Below, in pieces: positions 35,401 to 50,400 of a stretch of 64,000 bases of DNA. The DNA is from Elgaria multicarinata webbii (lineage: Eukaryota; Chordata; Lepidosauria; Squamata; Anguidae): assembly GCF_023053635.1 (NCBI RefSeq), contig NC_086172.1:128811681-128875680 (forward strand), read 5' to 3'. Made by a program: the position numbers and the translations under genes. Position 1 is the first letter of the stretch. Each line of letters opens with the position of its first letter. A model generated the notes under the pieces. The model saw nothing but the letters and a program-made list of their open reading frames with translations, was not told the origin of the DNA and made no database searches.

Positions 35401-38400
35401 CCTAGAGTGGCACTCGCTTCTTTCGCCACTATTGCCAGGGAACTCTGTACCCAGTGGGAAAAGTCAACTCAACGCTACGGAGAACTCCATGGAGCCTGCC
35501 ATACAACATGCCACACAATGGTTGTGCAGGAACTCTCCTCTGCACAGCGTGGATATTCTGCATGGAGTGTTTTCCAAAAAAACCCTCTATCGTTGCATGG
35601 AGTTTTCCCCACCAGACAACATGTTTTTCTACAGTGGTGCAAAAACTCCACCACGGAGTTCTAAAACCACCATTGACTAACTTGTTGTCCAAACTGAGCA
35701 AATATGTTGTAATTGATCTCAAATGAGAAGGCATTGGAATAAAAAGAATTGTGTTTTATTTTGTTTAGAGGGCAGATGCCAAAATGCCACTCTGTTTAAT
35801 TTATGTTTTGGGCAGATCATTGAGATGGCAGTACTGGCAAGGGATGCTGCTTCATACCTATGTATACAAGATGTACAATTTCAAAATCCCCAATGACTTC
35901 TTTGTAGTCAACCAGACCTTTTCTTTTCTTGATCTCCAGGGAGAATACAGTGTGCCAGATGTACCAAAGTCAATGGCATGGTGTAAAGATTCAATCTGTG
36001 TGGGTTTCAAGAGGGACTATTATCTAATAAGGGTAAGAAAGAGGTTTTTGACTGAGCTGAGAAAAGGAATTTTGATTTTTCTGAGGATTTGGGAGTTGGG
36101 ATGGTAGGAGAAGGGACTATTCCCCACCCCACTCCACCCCAATGTTGAGAATCAGTGTAATGTGGCTTTTGTATGGAATGACCGGATGTGTTTGTTCAAT
36201 TTGCAGGTGGATGGGAAAGGGTCTATCAAAGAACTGTTCCCTACAGGAAAGCAGCTGGAGCCACTGGTAGCCCCTTTAGCAGATGACAAAGTTGCTGTAG
36301 GCCAAGATGATCTAACTGTTGTGTTAAATGAAGAAGGGACCTGTACACAGAAATGTGCCTTGAACTGGACTGATATCCCAATAGCCATGGGTGAGAACTA
36401 GTAGTTATTTGTCTTCATTTCAGCCAAGAGTGGGTGACTTTGGAGGGTCCAGGGACCATTTTTGTCCTCCACCCCACCCCGAACCCACCCTGATTTAAGC
36501 TAATGACAACTGTCCTCTTCCTTAGCAATCTCATCTGAGTCAAGCAAATTAAATTGGTTTTAGATGGTTTACGCCCTTCTGTGCAATTGACAGCATGAGA
36601 AAGGGACTGCTTTTCACCTCTACTTAGTATATTGTTTGATTTCTAGGTCTGCCTTCGTTTCAGCTTCGCTCGGTTTCTCTGTAATTCAAGTGGGCATAAT
36701 ATTTATTGCGTTTGCAAAGTGCTTTAAGTGCACCGTTGAAAGACGGAAAAGTATAAAGAAAGCTAGTAGGACAAATGTTAATGTAATCCTCACAAAAGCT
36801 TCAGTGTTTAAGAATGCAAATTTGGAAACCTTGCTTGAGAAGCATATCCTCTTGGTGACTGATCTATTTCCAAAACAGAGCACCAGCCTCCGTACATTGT
36901 GGCAGTACTGCCTAGATATGTAGAGATTCGTACTTTTGAGCCCCGTCTCCTGGTGCAGAGTATTGAGCTACAGAGGCCACGCTTCATTACTTCTGGAGGG
37001 TATGTAGATGCCATCTTTTCTCCTATCTTACCTTTATAAACTCTAATGCTATGTGTACACTTCTGTACCAGATTCTCCATTTTTAAAAAGTTTTTGGTTC
37101 AGAGCAGGAGGTAATCCTTCCATTTTATTATGGTATGTTGGTAACTAGTCTCTCTCTCTCTCTCTTTCTCTCTGTCTCTCTTTAGTACAAATATTGTGTA
37201 TGTGGCCAGCAATCATTTTGTTTGGCGTCTCATTCCGGTTTCCATTGCAATCCAGATCCAGCAGCTTCTCCAAGATAAACAATTTGAATTGGCTCTGCAA
37301 TTGGCAGTAAGTGTCAGGGTGCAAGCATTTTCAGTCTGTGTCTGTATTGATTACTTGGGAAGGGCCGTGGCTCAGTGGTAGAGTGTTTTGCATGCCGAAG
37401 GTCCCAGGTTTGATTCCTAGCTTCTCCGGGTAGAGCAATGAAAGGATCCTGCCTGAAACACTGAAGAGCTGCTACCATCAGTGTCAACAATACTGGGATA
37501 GGTGCACCAATGGTCTGACCCAGTATAAAGCAGCTTCCTATGCTCCATAAGCTATTATGTAAAAGCTAAATCTAATTGCTGTCTCCTAAATACTCTGTTC
37601 ATTCAGCACCTAGATGTTAAATAGCTCCTAGATTTAGCATTCATTCTCTAAACTTGTAAAATTTTGATTTTATGATTGTGCTCTTGGTGCGCATAGTTAT
37701 TTACAATCTTTATGTCAACTTTTTTCACAATCCTGTTAATTTATAAGCCATTTTGTAAAAAGGAAACCTACACTGACAGCGTGAGACTTGCCCAAGGCAA
37801 ATCTATGATCTCTACAATATTAGTCTAAATATTTGATACAACAAAGAATGGATTATAGCTTTTTTTATTTTTCAAGATGCTGCTAGTTCCCTTTTTTCCA
37901 GGTTTAATGCCCTGAAGCCCTAATATTTTGAAGTGGCTAGGTTAGATTTAATACTGCCACAAATATTCTTAGCAGCTACACAGAGAACTTATTTTGTGAT
38001 GCAGGAAAGAGAAGTTGAAAGACAGCTCAGGTTATGCCTTTACTGGGTCAGCTGCTTGTTAAGAAGGCAGCAAGCCTTCTGAACTTCTTTATTGTCACAG
38101 ACCAATATGACAAGCATTCCTTTTATTGTTCATTAATGGAGTGCATAGACTAAATAATGGATATTAATAGATGGTTAGCAACAAGTCCACACTTTGTGCA
38201 GGTGTATTTATAGCAGTGAGTGCTGTGAATTTCATTTTAAACTGAGGTTAAATTGAAGTGATATTTTTGGATTCAGACAATCGTACATGAACTTAATTAA
38301 TCAAGATATGAACAAGCTTCTTGGATTCACATGCAACCTATTTCATGCTGGCACTGAACAAACCTGGAAGTCTTCTATTAATTATAATTTGCTATTTTGT

Positions 38401-41400
38401 TTAAAGTGGAAAATTATGGTTAACAGTTTTGGAACAAGCTGAGATATTAAGCCAACTTCAAATCATGGTTTTTAAAGTTGAGATATGATAGTCTGAACTT
38501 ACCCATTGGATTGGGCAAGAATTCACTACATACACTATAAGCACCATTATAGTGATGCTTGTAACTAAGAACCAATCACGTCAGTATTTCCTCCTTGTGC
38601 TGTGAACAGTAACTTTAACCCGTGTAACCATCCATGACTACTAAACAAATTTCTTTTGAGCAGAAGTGGGTAATTGGTGGCCTCCAGATGTTTTGGCCTA
38701 CCATTCCCATCATCCCACACTATTGGCTATGGTGACTAGGGCTGATGGGAGTTGTGGCCCTCCTAATATTTTGGCTTACAAGTTGCTCACCCCTGTTTTG
38801 GCTATGCTCTGAAAAGAAAAGCTTAAATTTGCTTAAAACAATGATTCACATTCAAGACGCTTACATCTTTAAGCTCTGCACTTTTTGAAACCCTGAAGCT
38901 AGCTTCTGTTGTTTGAAGAGTAACGTTTCTTAAATATTTTGCTTATCTTTTATACTTATTAGGATATGAAAGATGACTCTGACAGTGAAAAGCGGCAACA
39001 GATCCATCATATAAAGAATCTCTATGCCTTCAACCTTTTCTGCCAAAAGCGCTTTGATGACTCCATGCAAGTCTTTGCCAAGCTTGGGACAGGTAAATTA
39101 GTTGTGAGCCTGGATTTGAAGGTGGATAGGTATGGGAGATCACTGTAACCTCCACGATCTCATGCTGAACTTCAAAGCAGAAATCTCAAGAACTGCTAAC
39201 TGGTTATGTTGATGACCTTGAAACCACCTTCTTTATGGTGGATTCACATTGCCATGGGCTGTGGTCATTGGCCACAATGAAGGAAAACAGGTTTTGGTTG
39301 GATATCAGCAAATCCTTCTATGTGAGCAGTTGCTAGAAATACTTGTGCATAGCTAGAATAGGGGCTAGAAGCTTTGTGTGGATCTTGTGATTCATGATCA
39401 TGCCTCTGTCAGTATATGGCATGATTGGTAATCAGTTCTGTGAACCGCCCAGAGAGCTTCGGCTATTGGGCGGTATAGAAATGAAATAAATAAATAAATA
39501 CAGACATTGCATATTTCCCCCATTCTCCGTGGAAGTCTCCAATATGGGTTCCACTATGTGAAAACTGGCCGTAAGAACAATTGGGCAAGAGTCCATTCCC
39601 TGTTTGAGGCAAAGAGTCACCCACCATGGCTTATACTACACACACACACACACCCCGAAAGCCCAGGGCAATGCAGGGAACACATGACCAGGCTTTTGCC
39701 TAGTCCCTCAGTCCTCCCAACTTGTCTATGGAAATGTGGGGATTTTTGCCTGACAGCTTTTAAAAGAGACTGAAATTGAATGAGCATCAATCGAAATGCC
39801 ATTTTAATCAAGAAGCACAGCACACTGTTTACTGTTTTGTAATTGGAACCATTATAATTTTGGCAAACTTGGTGGTCTTTGAGACCTTTATGTTATATAT
39901 GATGTATACTGGAGAAGAATGACTATCAAAGCAGAAGTGCTCTCATCATTAGGTTGACTTTTGCTTCTTTTGTATGTATCTTGTTCGTCAAGCCAGTTTC
40001 TGTACTGTCTGTGTTTTATTATTATTATTATTTATTTATATAGCACCATCAATGTACATGGTTTTAACAGGTGTTTGCATAAAGTTTCAAATATTTATGA
40101 GAGCTAAGTGCTGTGGACATGAAAAACTTCAGTTGTAAAGTGCTCTCCGTTGGAAAACGGAATACATTTTTCAGTATAATGTAAAAACATTGTCATTCAC
40201 TACAGTTGTGTATTTTCTCAGATCCCACCCATGTGATGGGTCTCTATCCTGAACTGTTGCCCAGTGATTACAAGAAGCAGCTCCAATATCCCAACCCAGT
40301 GCCAGTTCTCTCTCCAGCAGAGCTAGAGAAAGCACACCTGGCACTTATAGACTACTTAACTCAGGTAAGCATTTCACACCTCTTGTCTTGCTAGTGGCTG
40401 ATTGTTTTGACATGCCAGCATCTCCTGGAATTCATTTTAAAATGTTTGGAACTCACCAGCTATTGCCTTGCCTGACATTTTGAAGGGAATTCTAGGGGTG
40501 GGGTGAGCTATAATCTCATGGACATCCACACGAGTAGCCACCAGGTTAAAAAATGAAATCCCCCTATGGTGGTTTCACTGTTTCAGTTGCTACCTCAGCT
40601 GCTTGCTTGCGGTTTTTTTTTTAATGTAGCACTGCCAAGAGTAATACAAGCACAAAAGACAAGTTCTGTCTCCGGTGAGTTTCCAATTTACATTTTGACC
40701 ATGGACATAGAGGAAAGGATGAGTCAAGGGTAGCAGAACAGTAGAGAAAAGAGAAGAATGGGAGAGGCCAGGGTAACAAGCATACCTGAATCAATACGAG
40801 TTGCGAGGTTTTAGATGTGCATGTTTTCTTCTGGGGGGTAATATGGACAAGATGTGGCATGGATTCACTCTTTTTGGACACTTGCTTTTAATTTCTTCAG
40901 AAAAGAAGTCAGTTAGTGAAGAAGCTGAACGACTCAGACCATCAGTCCAGCACTTCTCCCCTTGTGGAGGGAACTCCCACCATCAAATCCAAAAAGAAGT
41001 TGCTGCAGATCATTGATACCACCCTGTTGAAATGCTACCTCCATGTGAGTTCTTTGCCTCTTCTGAAATGCAGGTCTCTGCCTCAAATCAAGCATTTAGG
41101 GCTTTGGTACTGGGCGCTCAGGAGAGTTACAAGGATTTAGATTGATTTTAAGATCCGCACTGGATTTATAAAGGATTGAAGGTGAAGACAGATATAATAT
41201 TGGGGCTGCTCTAGAAACATCTTTCTTTAGTTCGCTTCAGATGTGCACTTACAGATTTTTTTTGAAGATTTCTTTAAAAATTTCTTAAGGTGGTAAATGA
41301 ACAAACACATGAATATTGATATAGCTCTTTTAAAAATAATTTAAGAATGTGGACAGATGGACTGGGGTTTATGAGCAAGGTAGATGGCTGAGTCAGTGTT

Positions 41401-44400
41401 CAGTTCATTGATAACACACATCTGTAACTTCAGTTGTGAAGCTGGAAGGAAGCCAGTCTTACTCAGTGGCCAAGAAACTTGCTGTGAACTCTGTGTATAA
41501 TATGCTGGTCTTAATTCTAAATAAAAATAAGTATATAGGCCTCACAATTTTAATTTATTTTGTTTTAATGTCCATTCCTTAACGGACAGATAGTGTAGTG
41601 GCGTCTGATACCCAATAAAATGGTTTTTAGACTTGGTTTCCCCACTCCCTGCAGCTGGTGTTTCTGTCGCTTAAGCCTTAAGATGTAGATAGGGGATTCC
41701 AGGTTGGAAACAGCATTGTGACTGAGCTCTTGCATATGCTGTTCCTTCAGCCCTTGATGCTGAAGTGGAAATGCTAGGAATGTAGCATCTGCAGTAAACA
41801 GTAGTGCTGCTGCAGTGTAGTGTTTGCTGGTCCTGTGGAAGCGGTCACTATTCAGTCCTATCAATTTGTGGCCAGTTACAAAGCGTTGGTAAATATATTT
41901 TGCAAAAATCCTTAACGGTCTAAATATGTTCTGCTTCCCTTTGAACTGTACCAAAGTTTTTAGGAGGCGTATGTGTTGGATTGGTATTTCTTTGTCTGGA
42001 TCTTGCTAATTGATTGCGTGGTCTCTGTTATAAATTCTATCTGAATCAAGAGCCAGTGGATTGGTTGACTGTTCCAGATTAAAAATTGAGTATGGAGGGA
42101 AGTGGCTGCATTTTTAAAGGGGGAAAATACCAGTGAATATCCTGGATTTCCACCCACCCCTAAAAACATTAGGAATGGAAAGAGTATCAGACTGTCAGCT
42201 ACCTCCTCACTACATGCAAGTACTTATTTAAAGGTTTTATAAGAAATGCCGAAATTTGTGATTGATCTTTCTTTCCCGATTTACATTTCAACGCCTTTTT
42301 TGGTTAAACTGCTAAACATATTAAACTGTTTCTGATTCCTTTAAATTGCTCCTCCTTATTGACAGACCAATGTAGCCCTAGTGGCACCACTGTTGCGACT
42401 GGAGAACAACCACTGTCACATTGAGGAAAGTGAACATGTGCTCAAGAAAGCTCACAAATACAGTGAGTTGATCATACTGTATGAGAAGAAAGGTCTCCAT
42501 GAAAAGGGTAAGTGCTTTGAGGGGTGGGGAAGCAATCAGTTATATAAGCCTGTTTTGTAAATCTACCTAGCTTAGATCCAACCTGGTTTAAAGATATAAA
42601 AAGTATTATTTAATCATCTGAGCCGTTTGGGCTATTTTTAAAAATGTAGTTATTGAATTGTTTAGGGGCAAGCTTCCCTTATGTATCTTGGATGTGGTTT
42701 TATTTTATTATGGTTTTAATTTTTGTGAACCGCCCAGGGAGCTTCAGCTATTGGGCGGTATAAAAATGTAATAAATAAATAAAAATAAAATAAATTATTT
42801 AGGTCAGTTATACTTGCATTGCTGGCTGACCATGGTCTGTCAGTTTAGATATTGGGGAGATATTAGGAGTGAAGGCTCCTAATTCAGCATTCGGAGGGAA
42901 GAAACTGACAAGTAGGTTTATTTATTTATTTATATTTATTTATTACACTTATATACTGCTCCCATAGCCAGGGCTCTCTGGGCAGTTTACAGAAATTCTA
43001 AAATTGAGGTAAAAACAAGTATACAAAATTTAAAACTCTAAAACACAGTACATACACACATAAAGCATTAAAAACCGATTAAAAACTAAACATGTGGGTA
43101 ATTAGGATGTGCCGCCATATGCCTGGGCAAAGAGGAAAGTCTTAACCTGGAGCCGGAAAGATAGTAGCGTTGGCGCCAGGTGAGCCTCATCAGGGAGATC
43201 ATTCCACCGTCTGGGGGCCACCACCGAAAAGGCCCTATCCCTCGTTGCCACACTCCGAGCCTCTCTCAGAGTAGGCACCCAGAGGAGGACCTTAGATGTT
43301 GAACGTAGTGACCGGGTATATTCACGTTGGGAGAGGCGTTCCGTCAGGTATTGTGGTCCCAAGCCGTGTAAGGCTTTATAGGTCAAAACCAGCACCTTGA
43401 ATTGGGCTCGGAAACATACAGGCAGCCAGTGCAAGCGAACCAGAGCAGGTGTTATATGGTCAAACCTTCTGGTTCCCGAAATCAATCTGGCCGCTGCATT
43501 TTGCATGAGCTGCAGCTTCCGAACCGTCTTCAAAGGCAGCCCTACGTAGAGCGCATTGCAGTAATCTAACTTGGAGGTTACCAGAGCATGGACAACTGAA
43601 GCCAGGTTATCCCTGTCTAGATAGGGGCGTAGCTGGGCCACCAACTGGAGTTTGTAGAAGGCACTCCGTGCCACTGAGGTCACCTGAGCCTCAAGTGACA
43701 ATGATGGGTCTAAAAGAACCCCCAAGCAAGTGACAAGATTTGAATATAACGGTCGAGAACTGCTCTTTCAAACTGAGGGTGAGGTGGAGGTGGTACTGGT
43801 AGAGATCTGTCCTTTTGAGGGGCAGCCATCAGTTTGCAGTCTCTCTAGGCCGCTGCCAGATTCAAGTTCTTAATTTAATGCCACCTTCCCTTATCAAATG
43901 GCTTCATAGGGCCAAGATAGGTGTATATCAAAAAGAGACTCCCCGTGCTGTGAACGTGCTTTGAGTGGGCTTTCTCTTTAACGTACAAGTGTCTTTGCCA
44001 TATGCTAGAACCACCTCTTCCTGGCTAGCCATTCTGTTGAAGATGATGCCCTCTCCTCTTAGGGAGTAAGGGTGCTTTGTTTCACAGGAAGGGTTACTTC
44101 CATATCAGGGGCTCAGCAGCAGGAAGGAGGGTCAAGAAAGCAAATTCGCTGCAGCAGGGGAAAAAGAAGAATGAGCATGCTAAGAGCAAATAATATAGTA
44201 GCATACGCTGCTATGTGATAGACACAAGGGTATTACATAGAGAAATTAAAGTGTGTCTGTGTGTTTATAGAAAAACTTATTGCCTCTGGCTTGTTTCAGT
44301 AGTAAATGCACTTTTTGTATTGACTAAGAAATATTAGTTATAAGTAAAGTAAAGAAGGTGTTTAACCTAAAGGATAATCCTCATAGGGCTTTCTTGTAAT

Positions 44401-47400
44401 TGCTGTAGCTTTGCAGGTGCTAGTGGATCAGTCAAAGAAAGCTAACTCACCTTTGAAGGGCCATGAGAGGACGGTGCAGTATTTACAACATTTGGGTGAG
44501 TGCTGTTTTTAGCTGCTATTTTTAAATTTTATGTCTTTCCTTTCTGCCTGGCAGAGGGCTTAATAGTGGCTCACTAAAACAAATAAAGCTCTCAAAATAC
44601 AATCCGTAACAATGATTAGGTTAATAATTTTCATAAAATAAGAAATTAGAGTGAATAAACATCAATAGCATGAAAACTAACAGATAGCAGTTAACTCAGC
44701 CCAAAAGTTTAATTGAAGCCAATGCTTATTCATCTGTTTTGAGATCTCCCAGAAGCAGAAGATGTGCCTGGCAGGTCTTCTTGGGGGTTCAGGAACTTCA
44801 GGAACTGTGATGGTATTACAGTTTTGGCCTATTTCATGAAGCCACCACTCTTAATGTCCAAAGGAAAAGGTGTTGGAGAAACTCCTTAGAAGAGGGATTA
44901 TTATTTTTATTATTATTATTTTATATAGCACCATCAATGTACATGATGCTGTACATAGTAAAAGAATAAAACAGCAACACCCTGCCACATAGGCTTACAT
45001 TCTAATAAAAACATAATGAAACAATAAGAGAAGTAGAGACCCTAGGGCGGGTAAGAAACATGGCATTCGATGAGCGAAGAGCTTGAGCACAAGTCTTATG
45101 TCAAACAAGGCACTGTTTAAGATGTGCTGGTTCCAAATCATTTTGGGGCTTTAAGTTAAAACCAGCATCTTGAATTGTGCTGGGAAAATTGAACATTTTT
45201 GGCACAGGTGCCTTCTGCAGCTCATCCCAATCAAAAGCCATGCTGTGTATATAGAGTGTCCTTCTTTGAAAGGATTTGTCTAGCCATTCACACCTTACAC
45301 TCACTGTGGATATCCTTCTAATGCAATTCTTTAAATTGCTTTCTGCTTTGTTTCTTGTTCTAGGCACTGAGAACTTGAATTTAATATTTTCCTATTCTGT
45401 TTGGGTGCTTAGAGACTTCCCTGAAGATGGACTGAAAGTAAGCAGCAAGCTTGATAACATTTGAAAATAAAAGGAGGGATAATAAGGGTCCATTCACTGA
45501 TCATTCTGAGATTAAAGCACATAATATTAGATAGATAGTTCAGTTAGTTCACATTCTAAGGGTATTTTAAAAGTAAAAAGTCTGGGAGCGGAGTTAAGTT
45601 AGGCCCCTTTAAGTTGCTTTAAGAACCTCTTAGGTTCTTAAATTTATTGCTGCTGCTCCTTCAGAGAACTATTGTGTGTCATGTATGTGCTTATTAACTG
45701 AAGTCTTTAACTTTCCTCAGAAAAAATAGTGTAAATGTTCAAAGGTCAACTTTGTGAATTGAGCCTTTTGTCTGGCAGATATTTACAGAAGATCTTCCTG
45801 AGGTGGAATCCCTCCCACGAAAAAGAGTTCTCAACTTCTTGATAGAGAACTTTAAAAACTTGGCTATTCCCTACTTGGTAAGAACTTCAATTGTAGCAAC
45901 ACACTTTGTTCTGATAACAAACTTCCTATCTGACCAACTTGTGAAGGCGAATGAATTATAACCATACATTAAAAACGATCAGTCTGTAGTATAGCAATAT
46001 AGATGTAGTTCCAGAAGGTGCACAGTCATTTTTTTGAGTTCCTGGTGTTCCTGGTGGACGGTGCAGCATCTTTTGCAATTAGCTTTCATATATTTATATA
46101 TATTTACAGGAACATATAATCCACATCTGGGAAGAGGCTGGTTCAGAGTTCCACAACTGCTTGATTCAGCTCTACTGTGAGAAAGTACAAGCCTTAATGA
46201 AGGAATATCTCAGCTCTTTTCCTCCAGGTATTTTCACCCATGGTCTTCTTCAATGTGCAAAAATATAAGAAACCAAGGCAAACTATGGAAAAGGGATGAC
46301 TGCAGACAGGAAACACAAGGGTCATTCTGTTGATTCCAGGATCCAGGTAGCTAATTTTATATAATGTATCTTAGTTACTTAGTCTCTGTGTTGCTAGAAA
46401 CATGATTGAAAAGAAAGGTATTTAGTATGAGATGTTCAGAACTGTTGTTCTGCTGTTAGTGATCACTAGTCAGAAAAACTATTCAGTATTCTATAATGTC
46501 TAAAGGGAATGGGTCTCTACAAAGGTATATGAGAAGCAGTAAAATCTGTTTATTAATATATATCATTTTTCTCTTATAGATAAAACACCAGTGCCAGCTG
46601 GAGAGGAGGAAGGGGAACTCGGAGAGTACCGACACAAACTCCTTTTCTTTCTTGAGACTTCCAGTTGCTACATTGCTGAACAGCTCATCAGTGACTTTCC
46701 CTTCGATGGTAAGAGATGGTCAAGCAGTTGCTGGCATCCTTCATGCTGGGCACAGTCAGCGATCTTTATTGCAATAGAATCTTTTTTCATTTTAGATTTT
46801 GTTAAAGTTTCTTCTATAAAATAAAATAAGGGCACAATCCTATGTATTTTTAGACAGAAAAGAATCCCTGCAACTCCCAGCATTTCCCATCCAGCATGGG
46901 TCAGGAATACTGGGAGTTGCAGGACTTTTTTCTATCTAAACATGCATATTATTGCACCCCAGGACATTTTAGATATTGGGAAATGTATCATAGTTCATTT
47001 CTCCTTTGCCATCGGCATTCTGCATCAGTGCTAGTTCCTTAGTATTTTTGTAACTGACATTCATGTCTATGCTGGCCTATGTTGACAGAATTGCTTCCTA
47101 ATAGCTCTTGGTAAATACACCTGCTATCATCTGCAGGAGGGAATTGATAATGTGAACAACAACGTTTGAAATGCTCTTTGTTGAGAAGAATTCAGGTGAC
47201 TGAAAAATGGTGTGCAATAGAAAAATGAATGAGGCTACATAATCTTACTGTAATCACAGCTTGTTGGTGTTTGTCTCCAAGCATTGTAATGAGATATAAT
47301 TATTTATATACCAATTTCTATTCATAATGGCTTTAAAAGGGAATTGGGGAAGATTGTTTAGCAATAGCTACTAGTCCTGATGGCCAAATGCTACCACCAG

Positions 47401-50400
47401 CATCAGAGGCAGTACACCAGTTGCTGGGGAACATGGGTGAGAGAGTGCTGTTGCACCCATGTCCTCTTGTGGGTTTCCTGTGGACAGCTGGTTGGCCACT
47501 GGGTGAACAGAATGCTGAACTAGAAGGACCCTTGGTCTGAATCAGCACAGCACTTAAGCTCTTATTTTTTTCTTCAACTTCTGTTGCTTAGCTGCTCCTC
47601 CTCCTCCTCCTCCTCCTCCTCCTCTTCTTCTTCTTCTTCTTGTTTATGACATGTTCTTACAGCCTACTTTTCCATATTATATTGCTGCTGAGGGCATTAA
47701 TTGTCACTTTTGTACTCCTGTTCCCAGGCCTCCTAGAAGAACGTGCTCTGCTGTTGGGACGGATGGGGAATCATGAACAAGCACTTTTTATATATGTTCA
47801 TATCCTGAAGGATACCAAAATGGCTGAAAAGTATGTCCCTGCTCAACAGTGATGCTTTATTAGTCTTTGTTTGGCAACAAATCTGCTTTCTGACATGTCT
47901 GGGTGGAAGGTGCATGTAGCCTGTGTATCCTACAATCTCCCGGTGCTCATTTTTCACCTTCATTTGTCTTCTTTGTGCATCGTACCGCAGTTGGTGCTGC
48001 CACAGAATTGCATTGTCTTTTTGCCTTTCCCTGTGGAAAGTGTAAGAGAGTATCTCAAGTACCTCTCCGACAGCAAGCATAAGGTGCCAGATCATAAGGC
48101 CCATGGGAACCAAAGCTGCTCCATTCCCCCAAGAGGGGCCCAGATAGGGATCTTTGGCTACACCTGCCTGGATCTCGTGCAGCTAATTTCTATTCATTAC
48201 TTTACAGGTGGCGGTGGGAGATTTAAAATAAAAAAGGTCTTCCAGGCTGAAAAGCTTGGCATTCCCCTGCCCCTCAAATATCTTTTATTCTGGCTGGTGC
48301 CAACCAGCAAAACTTCGAATGATGCAGTTGATGTGCTGCTTCATTCCTCCTCAACTCCGCTTAAGATTGTAGTGTAAAGCAGTCTTATGCACAAGTAACA
48401 AAGCAAATAGAAATTAGCAGACACTCTTTTGAAGTGTATTTTATGCAAAGTTAGATGATTGGCTAAATAGGTATGCATAAAGGTGACTTTTAAAAATATT
48501 TAATCCTTGGAATGTAGTCTTGTTATTTACATGGTGATCAACTCTTTTTTTTTAGTTTCTTTTGTAAAATAAAGAGCCTATTTAAATATCTTTTTAATAT
48601 TCACTGACAATTGATAACGAATAAGTCAAAATATGTAACATTTCTAATACGCTGGATTTTCCTGTGTTACGTTTCAGTTATTGTCACAAACACTATGACA
48701 GAAGCAAAGACGGCAACAAAGATGTGAGTAGCTTATTTTCCATCACCTTGAAATTGATGCCACATAACCCACCAGGGGTAGGGGAGCCAGTTTCAGATGG
48801 TGATGAAGGTGAATCACCCCCCCCCCCACTATTTGTGATGGGAGGAAAACTCCCATTATCACCAATTTGAGTTTTCTTCCCCATTGTGAATAGCAGGTGT
48901 GTGTATGGGGGTGAGGGTGGTTGAGGGTGAGGAGCTGATTCTGATAGGCACCATGGTTGGGAGGCAAAGTCCTGATCTGGTTTTCTCCCCCAATTGCCTT
49001 GACCTGCCGATTTATTTATTTTTTAAAAGCAAGAACACTAGGGCTAACTATAATGAATATCACTTTTTAGTTTGGCCCCTTAATGGTCCAGTTTTTGTTA
49101 TGTAGCTTGTAATCCATTCCATGGGTAGCAATCAAGCCAATAGTAAAAGGGTTTTATTTTGGGAACAAATGTGCTTACAAGATCTGGAATTTTACAAGGA
49201 TCCAAATCTTACAAACACTTCAGTATCGTATCACTGTAATAGACTGCTTTGCAATGCAGTTTTGCTGCCTGTATATTATCAGAGTGTGGATGCTTGTGTA
49301 GCCAAACAGCACCATCCATGATGTCCAAGAGGGACATCAGCATACTTGGGGGAACCAAGTTTTCAGAAGTACAAAATAACTTTGTGGGGGTGGGTGGGGA
49401 AACTAAAAAAGCATATTGAGAACTGAGGATGCTTAGTGGCCACAGAATGCTGGATGACTGTTGGAGGGGAAAGGGAGAATGGGATGAAGTATCGTGGTAG
49501 GAGGCACAGCTTTCTAGAACCCTGAACAGGAGCACTCCACCTTTCAGTGCTTTGTTAGTTACTTAGGGCACAATCCCATGCATGTTTAGACAGAAAAAGT
49601 CCTACAACTCCCAGCATTCTCCAGTCAGCCATGCTTCCTGGGGAATGCTGAATGTTGTAGGGCTTTCTTCTGCCAAAACATGCATGGGATTGCATCATTT
49701 ATTTAAACTGCTTATATACTGCTTGATACAATAAGATAATTTGATGCAAATCCCACTTTATATGTCCCTCATTATTTTTGCAGAACCTCTGTCTGTTAGG
49801 ACTTTTCACACAATTCCTCAATGGCTAATCCAGAAGGATATACTTAGTGAATTCAGTTTCTGAGCAGTGCTTCACAAAGAAGACTTCATGTGTGTTTTGG
49901 TTGAGAAGCTAATATTAAATGTTGAGGACCAAAAACACCCAAATTGGTGCTGGAATGTTTACCCCCCACCCCCGGGCAATTAACTTGTGAACAGGGAAAT
50001 ACATTTTGTATCAAATTGAATAGCTGTTAAGAATGAAGGAAGTGTCAGTAAACAAAATACATTTTTACATGAAAAAGTAGGTTTTTATAATTTAGTTGGC
50101 AGGGTATCTTGTTAGGTTGATTGGTTTCTGTAGTGCTCAACAGATGAGGTCACATTTAAATCTATGTGCTTAGCCAAACACCATGATCCAGCTATGTATT
50201 CTGAGTGCAGAATATTAATACACCCCTTTTGTCGATACAGATCAGTTCTGACTTTTGAAATGAATGCAAATCTCTTTGTACAGCAGCTCTCTGTGTATAT
50301 CAGACGGCATACAATGGGGCACTTACACCCTCATTGAATCTTTTCCGCCCTGCTGATTCCCTTCCACATGTGGTAGGTCCTGCCAATTGCATTGCACAAG

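Noticed and set aside
35311-35734. Four overlapping ORFs of 90-117 codons
   Set aside because: They fall in a DNA-element copy related to 58347-58787.
37360-37430. tRNA gene
   Set aside because: A and B boxes are present but there is no clover-leaf acceptor stem and the unit continues into a SINE body; the same holds at 6690 and 60290.
47871-48377. 168-codon ORF in VPS39 intron 21
   Set aside because: No recognised similarity, no promoter, and an intron of a gene on the same strand. Kept out as unsupported, although it is the longest unexplained frame in VPS39.
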